40,519 nucleotides of DNA, from NCBI GenBank assembly GCA_944358385.1, contig CALVQW010000002.1, positions 136,033 through 176,551 on the forward strand, written 5' to 3'. The position numbers were made by a program, and so were the translations under genes. The notes below the pieces were generated by a model, which saw nothing but the letters and a program-made list of their open reading frames with translations, made no database searches and was not told the DNA's origin. This document shows, in pieces, positions 7,523-17,424 of the stretch; position 1 is the first letter of the stretch; the number at the start of each line of letters is the position of its first letter. The stretch comes from an uncultured Clostridia bacterium. GTDB lineage: Bacteria; Bacillota; Clostridia; Christensenellales; CAG-917.

Positions 7523-10336
7523 ATGAAAAAAGTAATGATAGGCATACTCATCCTCATCCCCCTCGTGGTGCTCCTCGTGGTGGGATTGGTGACGACCTTC
7601 GTGTCCGTCAACGCCTACATCGGCGTGGAGAGCGTGCATCTTGATAAACACAATCTGACGATAAGTCCCACCGAGGTCTATGACCTTGACGGGGCGAACG
7701 GGCTTTTCGAGGTCACCGTCCTCCCCGAAATGGCTCAGGACAAGACATATGAGTGGACGATAAGCAACGTGCGCAGCCGCGACGCCGGCTACACCGACGA
7801 GGACAACGGCAAGGACGGCTTCTGGTTCGTCGAGCTGCTCGATAAGAACGGCAACCACGTCGACAGCATAACCGCGGGCGGCAAGCTCCGCGCGAACATC
7901 TATTGCAATTTCGATCTTACGGTGACGGCAGCCACCTATTCGGACACCTGTTCCGTGGTGGTCGGCGGCGACGTGACCGAAATCACTCTTCCCGACGAAC
8001 TCACCGTGAAGGTGGGAGAGCAGAAGGTGGTCACTCCTCAGTTCACCCCCCTCGACGGCATAGTCGAGAACGGCAAATGGGAGATCGTGAGCGGCAACGG
8101 CGTGGTCTCGGTCGACTACAACGGCATTGTCACCGGCATCAAGGAAGGCACTGCCGTCGTCCGTTACGTGGCAGAGAACTCTCAGGGAGAGGAGATCAAG
8201 CACAACGCCATGACGGTCACCGTCTCCGCGGGGCTTAGCTCCTACGGCAACATCATAAGCTCACATCGCTCAAAATTCTCGCTCTCGGAGATAGGCGTGG
8301 ACGCAAGCAAGGTGGACACCGAAAATAGTGTCGGATTCACGCTTTCGGATGCAGGGGAGCTGACCTTTGACGGGGGCGCGGAGAGAGCTGTCGTCGTCTT
8401 TGCGGGCGAGGAGGATGTCCTCATCATCAACCTTGTGAGCAAGAACGACATCGAGATTGTGGAGAGCGGAGTGCTTGACGACTACGTCCTCGAAGTGCGC
8501 GGCGAGCCTCTCTATCTCACCGCGAGATACGCATCCGTGTTCCGCCGCGGGGATCCCGTGGATGTGACGTGGAGCGTCTCGGACGAGGAAGTGGCGACAG
8601 TGGATGCGGACGGCGTGGTGAAAGGCATCACCAGCGGCAACATCACCGTGACCGCACAGGCGGCGGACGGCACCGACGCGACTCTCGAAGTCACCGTCCA
8701 GCGCAAAGTGGCGGTGCTGGTAGGCTCTGTCACTGAGCAGTCTCTGATGAAAGGGCTTGCGCGCGAGAGCGTGTTCCCCTCCATGAAGTATGAGAACGGC
8801 GCGGTGGTGGACAACACGTTTGCGGTGGGCGTAGCCTATCCCACTCCCTATGAGGGCGAGGATGAGGCGAGCTTCTACGAGGCGTTCAACTTCACTTCCG
8901 ATCATCCGGAACTCGTGCAGTTCGGCGTGGGCGAGACCAACGCAAATATCATGACCTTCAACTCGGCGGCGATAGAGAGCGCGCTCGAAAGGGGAGAGAG
9001 GATAGACATCACCGTCACGGTCACCGCGAAGTATCCCAAATACCCCAATCTGCCCGCTTATACCACCGCTTCCTTCACCATTTCGGTGACGGATGCCATA
9101 GGTGTGACGTCCGATCCGGAACTGCGTGACGCGCAGCAGGAGCAGCGCAAGGCGACGGTGTTTTTGAACGATATCCGCATGGAGAACGACAGCAAACCCG
9201 ACGCCTCCGGCAACTTCACCAAGACCAGCAACATCTACGTCTACAACAACGTTTACGGCAACGGCTATACCATCAGCGCGGAGATGGATCAGTTCCAGGG
9301 CAAGACGGAACCTTTCTTCCAGGTGTATGCGGACGATGTGACCATCTCCAATCTCACCATGCGGCCCAACACCTTCTCGGAGGAGGACATCGACGGCGGC
9401 GAACTGACCATCAAGGATGCGGAGACCTTCAAGACGGGCTATGCCGTCAAGTACAACGTCAGTCAGAGACGTAAGACGACGGGCGAGGATGTTACGCAGA
9501 CCACGGGCGCGAGGCTGGAGTACTGCCTGATGGAGAATGCCACCACCCTCATCCAGCTCTGCGGTGTGGAATTGGAGATCGAAGGCTGCATCATGCGCAA
9601 TACGAGCGGCGTGGCGATCCACGTCCGCAATGTGCGGGAGGACGTCCTGCATTACAACAATCTCACCATGACCAACTGCGTGATGTCCAACATGGTCGGC
9701 ACCGCCATCAACTTCGACTACAACAACACCGACTACCATGAGGATATGTCCAAGCGTTCCACTTTCACGCAGAAAGGTTTTCTGGACATCTACAACTGGC
9801 AGCCCAGCGACAGCCTGACGCTCATCCCCGGTGATACCCTCGATGAAGTCGGCTTGAAGGGGAGTTTTGTTCAGGGACTGCTCTTCTCCTTCATCCAGAC
9901 GGCATTCGAGACGGAGGCTTTCATCGAGCCGTACAGGCGGTCCTACGCGGGGCAGACCTATATGCACCTCGGCTTCATTTCCATGGGGCTTGTCTCTCCC
10001 AGCAACCTCGTCTACGGCTACATCGATGACGGCACCCCGGAAGGCAAGAGGGTGACCGCAGGCGAGACGATAGAGGACGGAGCGGAAGTGAGCTGGAACA
10101 TCACAATGGAGGACAAACGCTACAAGCGTTTCACCAGCAACAATCTCGAGAGTGTGAAGGAGGACCTCATCCCCGATCTTAAAGCTTTAGGAGGAGAAAT
10201 AGAAAGATTTGCAGACAACTTGATCGCAAATCCGCTCGTGGTGTGGGCGTATGACGACGACACCACGGACTTGGTCCCCGGCTCCGTCTATACGGTGAAC
10301 GGCAGATTGATAGACCGCTTGCACGGCAAAGTGTGA
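7523..10336 (+). CDS. Large membrane-anchored surface protein with Ig-like (BIG2) domains and a beta-helix
   Basis: 937 residues. An N-terminal signal anchor (residues 5-30, ILILIPLVVLLVVGLVTTFV) is followed by GVESV and an extracellular part. A first bacterial Ig-like group 2 domain spans about 150-235 (VKVGEQKVVTPQFTP, GIVTGIKEGTAVVRY), a second about 315-395 (VTWSVSDEEVATVDADGVVK). Residues 545-735 read as a right-handed parallel beta-helix with repeated I-x-x-L-T/C-x-M-x-N steps (ISNLTMRPN, IEGCIMRNTSGVAIHV, MTNCVMSNMVGTAINF). There is no LPXTG motif, so anchoring is by the N-terminal helix. It starts 30 bases after the permease and is paralogous to the next gene. Confidence 0.82.
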   Translation: MKKVMIGILILIPLVVLLVVGLVTTFVSVNAYIGVESVHLDKHNLTISPTEVYDLDGANGLFEVTVLPEMAQDKTYEWTISNVRSRDAGYTDEDNGKDGFWFVELLDKNGNHVDSITAGGKLRANIYCNFDLTVTAATYSDTCSVVVGGDVTEITLPDELTVKVGEQKVVTPQFTPLDGIVENGKWEIVSGNGVVSVDYNGIVTGIKEGTAVVRYVAENSQGEEIKHNAMTVTVSAGLSSYGNIISSHRSKFSLSEIGVDASKVDTENSVGFTLSDAGELTFDGGAERAVVVFAGEEDVLIINLVSKNDIEIVESGVLDDYVLEVRGEPLYLTARYASVFRRGDPVDVTWSVSDEEVATVDADGVVKGITSGNITVTAQAADGTDATLEVTVQRKVAVLVGSVTEQSLMKGLARESVFPSMKYENGAVVDNTFAVGVAYPTPYEGEDEASFYEAFNFTSDHPELVQFGVGETNANIMTFNSAAIESALERGERIDITVTVTAKYPKYPNLPAYTTASFTISVTDAIGVTSDPELRDAQQEQRKATVFLNDIRMENDSKPDASGNFTKTSNIYVYNNVYGNGYTISAEMDQFQGKTEPFFQVYADDVTISNLTMRPNTFSEEDIDGGELTIKDAETFKTGYAVKYNVSQRRKTTGEDVTQTTGARLEYCLMENATTLIQLCGVELEIEGCIMRNTSGVAIHVRNVREDVLHYNNLTMTNCVMSNMVGTAINFDYNNTDYHEDMSKRSTFTQKGFLDIYNWQPSDSLTLIPGDTLDEVGLKGSFVQGLLFSFIQTAFETEAFIEPYRRSYAGQTYMHLGFISMGLVSPSNLVYGYIDDGTPEGKRVTAGETIEDGAEVSWNITMEDKRYKRFTSNNLESVKEDLIPDLKALGGEIERFADNLIANPLVVWAYDDDTTDLVPGSVYTVNGRLIDRLHGKV

Positions 10337-10410
10337 GCGACGCCCCCGCACGGGGCGACAGGGTGCGCACGCAGTTCGGCGTGCGCCCCGCGTGCGGTAA
10401 GGAGCGATTT

Positions 10411-13314
10411 ATGAAAAAGATCATGCTCGGAGTTTTGGTGATAATCCCGATCATCATCATGTTGATCGTGGGCCTTGTCACGTCCTTCGTTTCGACGCAG
10501 GCGTACATAGGCGTGGAAAGCGTCTCCATTGCGGAGGATGCGGTCACCATCCTTTTCTCCGAGATCACTCTCGATGCGAACGGTCGCCGCATCATAGACC
10601 TCGACGACTATATGACCGTGACGGTGCTCCCGGAGCGCGCGGCGGACAAGACCGTCGAATGGCGCATAGAGGGAGACGTGGACACCTACGGTGTGGACAT
10701 CCCCGGTGCGGAGATAGTGCAGGAGACCGCGGACGGCTATGAGACGGTGACTTCCAACAACACCGGTCTTGTGGAACTCACGGGATATTGCAATTTCAGA
10801 GCTTCCGTCTCGGCGGAAGGTTTCCATGACGACGTCATCGTGGAAGTCACGGACGCCGACGTGCAGAGCATCACGCTCACGGGAAGGCAGGAGCTTGTCA
10901 CGGGCGATCGTGCGGTGCTTTCCCCCGTCTACGCGCCTGCGGGCAGCATAGTGACGCAGGGCAGATGGACTTCAAGTGACGAGAGCGTCGCCGTCGTGGA
11001 CGGCAACGGCATTGTCACCGCAGTGGGTAAGGGCAGCGCGGACATCGTGATGTACGCGGTCAAGGAGAGCACGGGCGAGGAAGTCGCAAGCGCGGCGTTC
11101 ACCGTGACCGTCGGCGCGGGCGCGAGCCTTTTCGGCAAGGTGGTCTACACCTCCTCCCGCACCGTGGATCTTGCCGCGGCGGGCATTGAAAGCCCCTCCG
11201 CCCCCGAGGGCGGCATCATAGAGGGCGGCATCCTCAAAATAGATCCCGCCTCCGACACCGCCACCGTGGAGACTCCCCGCGGCAGGGTGACCTTCGAGGT
11301 GTGCGAGAAAAACGATTTCGTCATCGCCAACTCCGATCTCTTCGAATACGACGAGAACGATCCCGAGACTTTCGCGCTCGGCATAGGGGAGATCCCCCTC
11401 TCCCTCTCCGCGGTGAAGAAGGACTCCTTCGCGGGCGGCGAGAAAGTCGCGGCAGAGTGGTCGTCCTCCGTCCCCGAAGTCGCGGAAGTGGACGAAAACG
11501 GCGTTGTGCAAGCCATTTCGGACGGTGAAACCGTCATTAGTGCAACATACGACGGCATCACGCAGTCATTCACTTTGCGTGTCGTCACCAAAGTCTCCGT
11601 GTTCCGCCTCCTGCTCGACGACAGCTCGTTGAAGGTGGGACTTGCGCGCGAGACCGTCTTTGCGTCCTACCGTTTTGCGGACGGCGTGGAGTGGACGACG
11701 GACAAGTACAACTCCGGCAGAGACTATTTCGTCAACAACGGTTTTGAAGTGGCGGTCGCGCTTCCCGTGCCTCCCTCGGATGCGGAGGCTGCGGAAGTGT
11801 TTTACGAGAGTTTCGTCTTTGAGACGTCCGCTCCCGAGATCTCTCACTTCGAGGGCAACGTGCTGGTGTTCGATGCGGCAAAGATCACCGAGAGGACGGA
11901 CATCACCGTCACCGTCTCCCCGCGCTATCCCCGCAGCTCCGCGGTCGTGGCGCAGGACATCACCCTCACCGTGCATCCCGCGGTCGAAGTCAATGACGTC
12001 AACGAGTTCTTTGTCGCGGCGCGCGCCACGCAGTATTACACCAAATACAGGGGAAACGTCGCCGATGGGAGCAACGTTATCCTTTATCAAGACCGCACTC
12101 CCGCATATGACGGCGACATCGTGCTCGGCTCCGACATCCCCTATTGCGACATGGAGACGGGTGAGTCCCTCGTCAGCGTTTTCGAGCAGGTGAGAGCAGA
12201 GCTCAAAGACCCGACCTATAAGGCGGAGCTTTGCTGCAGCCTCTACGGCAACGGGCACAACATCTACGCCTCCCGTACGTTCATCATCAACGGGTTCAAG
12301 AACGAGGGCGACGAAAACTACGATCATCCTCTCGTCGAGGTGCGCGAAGAGAACGGTGTGGTGAGCAACGTCACCATCACCCCCAACTACGATATCGGCG
12401 ACGAGATCACTTCCGCGAAAGACGCGCAGGGGCTCAAAGGCTACGCGCTGCGCATGCGCACGCTGGGGCAGAAGACCAAGTACGCCACGCACGATCCCGC
12501 GCAGGAGTTCGTCAACGACTCGCCCACTGTCTGCCGTGTGGAGTATTCCATCCTGCAGAATGCGTCCAGCGGTCTCGGTCTCGACGGCGTGGACTGCACC
12601 CTGGACGGCATCATCGTCCGCAATACGGGCGGCACGGGTATCTATGTGCAGACCAGCATAGACACGGAGTGGGACCTCAACTTCGATGATACGAAGGGCG
12701 ACGTCAAGTATAGCATCGTGCGCATGCACAACGTCACCATGTCCAACATGATAGGCACGGGCATGAGTTTTGAGTTCAAACGTTTCTCCTCCGACCTCGG
12801 CGCAGGACAAAACCCCGACGACCCCGCGGGCAGGACTTATTATCAGATCGCGCTCGACAACGGTTGGTACTCCAAGCTCTATCAGACGGGCTTCCTCGAC
12901 ATCTACAACTGGCAGTCCACCGACGCGCTCAGTCTGATAGATCCGACCTCCGTCGGCAACAACAAGGGTGCGCTCGATCTGCTCATGAACACCATATTGC
13001 CCACGGCATTCGCCAGTGACAAGTGGGACAGATTGGTCAAGGACTATGCGGGAATGAGCTTTGTGCATTTCGGCATGGTGTCCACGGGACTTTCGGAAAA
13101 CACCTACTTCGAGCCTGAGTTCAGCGACGACCGTTTCATACAGGTGACCACGGGCGCGGGTGACGAGAGCGAGGGCATCCTCGGCTTCGATTTCGGCAGT
13201 GTCATCAAGTTCCCCGTCAACGTGTGGTGCTACACCGCGGCGGAGTCGGACATCCAGCCCGGCGCGACCTACACCGTCAACAGCCGCTTTATCGACAGGA
13301 TGCATTCCGCGTGA
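10411..13314 (+). CDS. Second large membrane-anchored Ig-like/beta-helix surface protein, paralogue of the preceding one
   Basis: 967 residues with the same plan as its neighbour: signal anchor (VLVIIPIIIMLIVGLVTSFV), the shared AYIGVESV motif, BIG2-like domains (VTGDRAVLSPVYAP, GIVTAVGKGSADIVMY; then WSSSVPEVAEVDENGVVQ), a beta-helix (VEYSILQNASSGLGLDGVD, GIIVRNTGGTGIYV-like steps, MHNVTMSNMIGTGMSFEF) and a nearly matching end (TYTVNSRFIDRMHSA versus VYTVNGRLIDRLHGKV). The open frame reaches back to 10333, but TAAGGAG precedes the ATG at 10411 and the signal anchor begins there. It ends the operon at a strong terminator. Tandem duplication followed by divergence is inferred. Confidence 0.82.
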   Translation: MKKIMLGVLVIIPIIIMLIVGLVTSFVSTQAYIGVESVSIAEDAVTILFSEITLDANGRRIIDLDDYMTVTVLPERAADKTVEWRIEGDVDTYGVDIPGAEIVQETADGYETVTSNNTGLVELTGYCNFRASVSAEGFHDDVIVEVTDADVQSITLTGRQELVTGDRAVLSPVYAPAGSIVTQGRWTSSDESVAVVDGNGIVTAVGKGSADIVMYAVKESTGEEVASAAFTVTVGAGASLFGKVVYTSSRTVDLAAAGIESPSAPEGGIIEGGILKIDPASDTATVETPRGRVTFEVCEKNDFVIANSDLFEYDENDPETFALGIGEIPLSLSAVKKDSFAGGEKVAAEWSSSVPEVAEVDENGVVQAISDGETVISATYDGITQSFTLRVVTKVSVFRLLLDDSSLKVGLARETVFASYRFADGVEWTTDKYNSGRDYFVNNGFEVAVALPVPPSDAEAAEVFYESFVFETSAPEISHFEGNVLVFDAAKITERTDITVTVSPRYPRSSAVVAQDITLTVHPAVEVNDVNEFFVAARATQYYTKYRGNVADGSNVILYQDRTPAYDGDIVLGSDIPYCDMETGESLVSVFEQVRAELKDPTYKAELCCSLYGNGHNIYASRTFIINGFKNEGDENYDHPLVEVREENGVVSNVTITPNYDIGDEITSAKDAQGLKGYALRMRTLGQKTKYATHDPAQEFVNDSPTVCRVEYSILQNASSGLGLDGVDCTLDGIIVRNTGGTGIYVQTSIDTEWDLNFDDTKGDVKYSIVRMHNVTMSNMIGTGMSFEFKRFSSDLGAGQNPDDPAGRTYYQIALDNGWYSKLYQTGFLDIYNWQSTDALSLIDPTSVGNNKGALDLLMNTILPTAFASDKWDRLVKDYAGMSFVHFGMVSTGLSENTYFEPEFSDDRFIQVTTGAGDESEGILGFDFGSVIKFPVNVWCYTAAESDIQPGATYTVNSRFIDRMHSA

Positions 13315-13331
13315 TCTCACGGCACACTTCG

Positions 13332-13360
13332 GCCGCCCCCCCTTAGCGGGGCGGCTTTTT
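13332..13360 (+). terminator. Intrinsic terminator of the ABC/Ig-like operon
   Basis: Stem GCCGCCCC / GGGGCGGC (13332-13339, 13348-13355) with an 8-base loop, followed directly by TTTTT. Confidence 0.9.
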
Positions 13361-13415
13361 GATTTTCCCCGCCCTATTTGCGTGTATGCGGCAGGGGAGG
13401 GGAGAAAAGCAGTGC

Positions 13416-13444
13416 TTGACATCGCGGACGGGATTATGTAAACT
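13416..13444 (+). promoter_or_regulatory. Promoter of the patatin-polA-coaE group
   Basis: TTGACA (13416-13421), 17 bases, TAAACT (13439-13444); further A/T-rich TATATTATAG follows. It lies between the upstream terminator and the ATG at 13486. Confidence 0.72.
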
Positions 13445-13485
13445 ATATTATAGTTTGTTATGCGCGCGTGCGCAGTGAGGGGATA

Positions 13486-14298
13486 ATGTCAAAAAGCGTC
13501 GGTTTGGTTCTCGAAGGCGGCGGCGTCAAAGGTGCTTATGAGCTTGGCGCGCTGATCGCACTCACGGAAAAAGGTTATACGTTTCATGCAGTCACGGGCA
13601 CGTCGATAGGCGCGCTCAACGGTGCAGTCATCGCGTCGCAGGGCATCGAAAAGCTGGCGGGCTATTGGGAAGAAGCGAAATATTGCCCCGTTTTCGATTT
13701 CGACGACGACACGGTCGCGCGTTTCCGTCAGAAGGATTTCGATCTGGATCTCATCATCGCCACGGGCAAAAAACTGCTTTCCGCGAGAGAGATCATTCGC
13801 AATTCCTACGAGCACACACTCAATTTCGTTTGCAACAGACTGATCGAGGAGGAGATCCGCTCCAGCGACATCGACTTCGGCTGCGTCACCTACAACATCT
13901 CGGACATGGAGCCTTTCGAGGCGATGAAGAAGGACATCCCGGAGGGCAAACTCATCGACTACATCGTGGCGTCGGCGTGTTTCCCCATCTTCCCGCCCAA
14001 ACAGATAGACGGCAAGAAGTTCATCGACGGCGGGGTGTACGACAATATGCCCGTCAATCTGCTTGCGCGCACGGGCTGCAAGAAGATGATCGTGGTGCGC
14101 ACCAACCCCGAAAGCAAACAGCCCAAACGCAGAATAGAGTATGACGATCTGGACATACTTTACATAACTCCGTCCGCCAATCTCGGCAGAGCGATGGCGT
14201 TCTCGCCCGAACGCATCGAGAACCTCAAACAGCTCGGTTATGCCGATGCCATGCGCATCGTCACCGCGGCCGAGGAAGCGGCGGCGGGAGAGGGCTGA
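13486..14298 (+). CDS. Patatin-like phospholipase (RssA type)
   Basis: 270 residues, a cytosolic serine acyl-hydrolase. Visible signatures are the glycine-rich oxyanion loop GGGVKGAYELGAL, the nucleophile elbow GTSIG and the catalytic aspartate in DGGVYDNMP, giving the Ser-Asp dyad of the patatin family. The natural lipid substrate is unknown. The ATG at 13486 follows GAGGGGATA; an upstream in-frame GTG (13468) has no ribosome site. It is followed two bases after its stop by polA, so the genes are surely co-transcribed. Confidence 0.9.
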   Translation: MSKSVGLVLEGGGVKGAYELGALIALTEKGYTFHAVTGTSIGALNGAVIASQGIEKLAGYWEEAKYCPVFDFDDDTVARFRQKDFDLDLIIATGKKLLSAREIIRNSYEHTLNFVCNRLIEEEIRSSDIDFGCVTYNISDMEPFEAMKKDIPEGKLIDYIVASACFPIFPPKQIDGKKFIDGGVYDNMPVNLLARTGCKKMIVVRTNPESKQPKRRIEYDDLDILYITPSANLGRAMAFSPERIENLKQLGYADAMRIVTAAEEAAAGEG

Positions 14299-14300
14299 TC

Positions 14301-16814
14301 ATGTCGGGAAAGAACGTCCTGCTGCTCATAGACGCCAACAGCATCATACATCGCGCCTATCACGCTCTCCCCAATCTCAGGACATCCAAGGGGGCGTACA
14401 CGGGCGCGATATACGGTTTTCTGACCATTTTTCTGCGCATAGTCAAGGAGCTTTCCCCCACGCACGTCGCGGCAGCATTCGACCTTAAAGCTCCCACCTT
14501 CCGTCACAAGCTCTATCCCCCTTACAAAGCGACGAGGAAGCCCATGGATGCGGAGCTTGCGGAGCAGTTCGAGCCTTTGAAGGAGCTGCTCGCTCTCATG
14601 AAAGTTCCCGTGGTCTCCAAGGAAGGCTATGAGGCGGACGACATCCTCGGCACCCTTTCGGCGCACGCCGAGGAGGAGACCGTCATACTCACGGGCGACC
14701 GCGACAGTTTCCAGCTGGTCAGCCCCACCACCCGCATCTATTGGACGAAAAAGGGAGTGAGTGATGTGGAGATCGTCGACCTCGACCGCCTCGCCGCGGA
14801 CGGCTTCACCCCTCAAAGTTTCATAGACTTCAAGGCGTTGAGAGGGGATCCTTCCGACAACATCCCCGGTGTGCCGGGAGTGGGGGAGAAAACCGCAAGA
14901 TCCTTGCTTGAACAGTACAAAACGTTGGATGAAGTGCTGGATCATGCAAATGAGGTCAAAGGCAAACTCGGCGAGTCCCTTGCGGCGGGGAGGGAGATAG
15001 CCCTGCTCAGCCGCACGCTTGCCACCATAGAAAAGAATGTTCCCCTCGACGTCACGGAGGAGGATCTGCGCTTTTCGGGAGAATATTCCCAAGAGGTGCA
15101 GAGGAGGCTTCAGGAGCTGGAGCTTAACTCCGTCGCCGCGCGCCTCAGGTTCTCGGACGCGGAGGGCGCGCCCGCGAGGAAGGTGGATAAGACGGTCGTA
15201 GAGGTGAAGAGCGCGGAGGAGATAGATGCGTTGAAAGGGGGCGATAAAATCGCCGTCCTCATCGCCGAGAAGGTGAGTTTCGCCTTCGATGCGGACACCG
15301 AATATGTCATCTCCTGTGCGGAGGATCTTTTCTCGGACGGCATACTTTTCGATGACGCGGTGGAAGAAGTGAAAAAGCTCGCCGCGAGCCGCACTCTCGT
15401 CTGCTACGACTTCAAGGCGTTGAAAAAGAGATACGGTTTCTCGCCGGAAGGGTATTTCGACGTCATGGTCGCGGCACATCTCACCCGTGGCAGCGCACCC
15501 ATCAAATCCGTGGAAGCGGTGCTGGGTGCGGAGGGCTACGACATCGGTGCGGCGGAACTTTTCGCCTACGCCGATGACGCTGCGAAGGTGATCGAGGAAC
15601 AGGGACTTTCCAAGCTCTTTTACGAGGTGGAGCAGCCCCTCATCCCCGTGCTTGCCGCCATGGAGGAGAGGGGAGTGGCGGTGGCTCAGGACAGGCTTGC
15701 CGATCTCAAAGTCAAGTATGAAGCAAAACTTGCCGAACTCACGGAGACCATCTACTCCGAGACGAACATCAAGTTCAACATCGCCTCCCCAAAACAGCTC
15801 GGCGACGTGCTTTTCGAGCGTCTCGGTCTCAAACACGGCAAAAAGACCAAGACGGGCTGGTCGGTCAGCGAGGAAGTGCTCAGCGGGCTTATTGACGCGC
15901 ATCCCGTGATCGGTCACATCCTGGAATGGCGGCACTATGCCAAGCTGCTCGGCACTTATGTGGCGGGCATGCAGCCCCTCATCAACCGAGGCAGGATACA
16001 CACGGAGTTCAATCAGTGCATCACCGCTACGGGCAGGCTGTCCTCCACCAATCCCAATTTGCAGAACATCCCCGCGCGAGGAGAGGAGGCAAGGGACATC
16101 AAAAGCGCGTTCGTCGCGTCCGAGGGGTGTGTGCTGGTCTCGGCGGACTATTCCCAGATAGAGCTGAGGATGCTCGCACATCTCAGCGGCGACGAGAAAC
16201 TCATCGAGGCGTACAACAACGCGGAGGACATCCACGCGCTCACCGCGTCCAAGATCCTCGGCATCCCGCAGAGCGAGGTCACGTCCGCGCAGAGACGGGA
16301 CGCCAAAGCGGTCAATTTCGGCATAATTTACGGCATGAGCGATTTCGGGCTTTCCGAGAACCTCTCCATCCCCGTCTACCGCGCCAAGGAGTTCATAGAA
16401 CGCTATTTTGCCACATATCCGAAGGTCAAGGCGTACATGGACTCCAACGTCGCGTTCGCGCGCGATCACGGTTACAGTGAGACCATGCTGGGAAGGCGGA
16501 GGAATCTCAGGGAGATCACTTCCTCCAACCGCGTCCTTCGTCAGGCTGCGGAGAGGATGGCGATGAACACGCCCTTGCAAGGCTCCGCGGCGGAGATAGT
16601 CAAGCTCGCCATGCTCGCCGTGGAGAGGAGACTTGCGGGCATGAAGTCGAAGATGATCCTTCAGATCCATGACGAACTCGTGGTAGACGCCGCGGAAGAG
16701 GAGAAGGAGGAAGTGGTGCGCATCCTCAAAGAGGAGATGGAGTCGGCTGTGTCCCTGCGTGTCCCGCTCATCGTCGAAGTCGGCGCGGCGAAGAACCTGG
16801 GAGAACTGAAATAG
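14301..16814 (+). CDS. polA: DNA polymerase I
   Basis: 837 residues, used for Okazaki-fragment processing and repair synthesis. The N-terminal 5' nuclease (residues 1 to about 290) shows LLIDANSIIHRAYHAL, AFDLKAPTFRHKLYP and GDPSDNIPGVPGVGEKTA. The middle 3'-5' exonuclease-like region has lost the Asp-x-Glu metal motif (IAVLIAEKVSFAFDADTE), so proofreading is probably absent, as in Bacillus and Taq PolI. The polymerase domain has motif A SADYSQIELRMLAHLS, motif B RRDAKAVNFGIIYGMSDFG and motif C QIHDELVV. It starts two bases after the patatin stop, behind GGGAGAGGG. Confidence 0.97.
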   Translation: MSGKNVLLLIDANSIIHRAYHALPNLRTSKGAYTGAIYGFLTIFLRIVKELSPTHVAAAFDLKAPTFRHKLYPPYKATRKPMDAELAEQFEPLKELLALMKVPVVSKEGYEADDILGTLSAHAEEETVILTGDRDSFQLVSPTTRIYWTKKGVSDVEIVDLDRLAADGFTPQSFIDFKALRGDPSDNIPGVPGVGEKTARSLLEQYKTLDEVLDHANEVKGKLGESLAAGREIALLSRTLATIEKNVPLDVTEEDLRFSGEYSQEVQRRLQELELNSVAARLRFSDAEGAPARKVDKTVVEVKSAEEIDALKGGDKIAVLIAEKVSFAFDADTEYVISCAEDLFSDGILFDDAVEEVKKLAASRTLVCYDFKALKKRYGFSPEGYFDVMVAAHLTRGSAPIKSVEAVLGAEGYDIGAAELFAYADDAAKVIEEQGLSKLFYEVEQPLIPVLAAMEERGVAVAQDRLADLKVKYEAKLAELTETIYSETNIKFNIASPKQLGDVLFERLGLKHGKKTKTGWSVSEEVLSGLIDAHPVIGHILEWRHYAKLLGTYVAGMQPLINRGRIHTEFNQCITATGRLSSTNPNLQNIPARGEEARDIKSAFVASEGCVLVSADYSQIELRMLAHLSGDEKLIEAYNNAEDIHALTASKILGIPQSEVTSAQRRDAKAVNFGIIYGMSDFGLSENLSIPVYRAKEFIERYFATYPKVKAYMDSNVAFARDHGYSETMLGRRRNLREITSSNRVLRQAAERMAMNTPLQGSAAEIVKLAMLAVERRLAGMKSKMILQIHDELVVDAAEEEKEEVVRILKEEMESAVSLRVPLIVEVGAAKNLGELK

Positions 16815-16821
16815 CGAAGAT

Positions 16822-17379
16822 ATGAAGATAGCTGTGATAGGCGGCATAGGCGCGGGCAAATCCGAAGTGCTGGGTGCTGCGCGGGAACTTGGCATCACCT
16901 GCCTTTCGGCGGACGAGATAAATGCGGAACTTTTGAAGGATCCGGACTATATCGCCGCGCTGGAAAAGAGATTCCCTGATTGCGTGGTGTGCGGCGTGGT
17001 GGACAAGCCGCGGCTTTCCGCGCTCGTCTTTTCGGACAAAAAGAGCAGGCTGGATCTCAACGCGCTCGCGCATCCCCGCATCGCACGGCGGATAGAGGAG
17101 TGTACGGCCGATCCTTTGGTGGTGGAACTGCCTCTCGCATTGGAGAGCGGCATGACGGACATGTTTGACGAGATGATCCTCGTCACCGCTCCCCGCAGGG
17201 TGCGTCTGCGCAGGCTGTGCGCGAGAGGGCTGGCTCTCCCGCGCGCCAAAGCCGTAATGCGCGTGCAAGTGCCCGTGTTCATGTTGAGAAGGGTGGCGAC
17301 GCGCACCATAGAAAACACGGGATCCAAAGAGGAACTGCACTCGGCGGCGACGGATCTGTTCCGTCTGCTCTGTGAGTGA
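16822..17379 (+). CDS. coaE: Dephospho-CoA kinase
   Basis: 185 residues, last step of coenzyme A synthesis (phosphorylates the ribose 3'-OH of dephospho-CoA). P-loop GGIGAGKSE is at residues 7-15, followed by the CoaE-typical SADEINAELL (usually DAD) and LNALAHPRIARRIEE (usually HP.(V/I) motif), then VVELPLALESGM, which corresponds to the V-x-D-x-P-L-L-x-E motif with Glu replacing Asp. Slightly shorter than most CoaE (about 200). It lies seven bases after polA, an arrangement common in Bacillota. Confidence 0.9.
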   Translation: MKIAVIGGIGAGKSEVLGAARELGITCLSADEINAELLKDPDYIAALEKRFPDCVVCGVVDKPRLSALVFSDKKSRLDLNALAHPRIARRIEECTADPLVVELPLALESGMTDMFDEMILVTAPRRVRLRRLCARGLALPRAKAVMRVQVPVFMLRRVATRTIENTGSKEELHSAATDLFRLLCE

Positions 17380-17424
17380 ACTGACAAAACGAATGTTTAA
17401 ACTGTCAAATACGGGAGGTAAAAT

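Noticed and set aside
5681..8203. 840-codon open frame on the minus strand
   Set aside because: It is antisense to the ABC permease and first Ig-like gene, is extremely rich in His, Arg, Asp and Glu, and has no recognisable domain. Long antisense frames are expected opposite genes with G/C-ending codons.
14301..16814. Loss of proofreading motif in polA as a novelty
   Set aside because: Many bacterial PolI proteins, including those of Bacillus and Thermus, have the same inactive 3'-5' exonuclease-like domain.
14238..16898. 886-codon open frame on the minus strand
   Set aside because: Antisense to polA, whose motifs are unmistakable; same compositional artefact.
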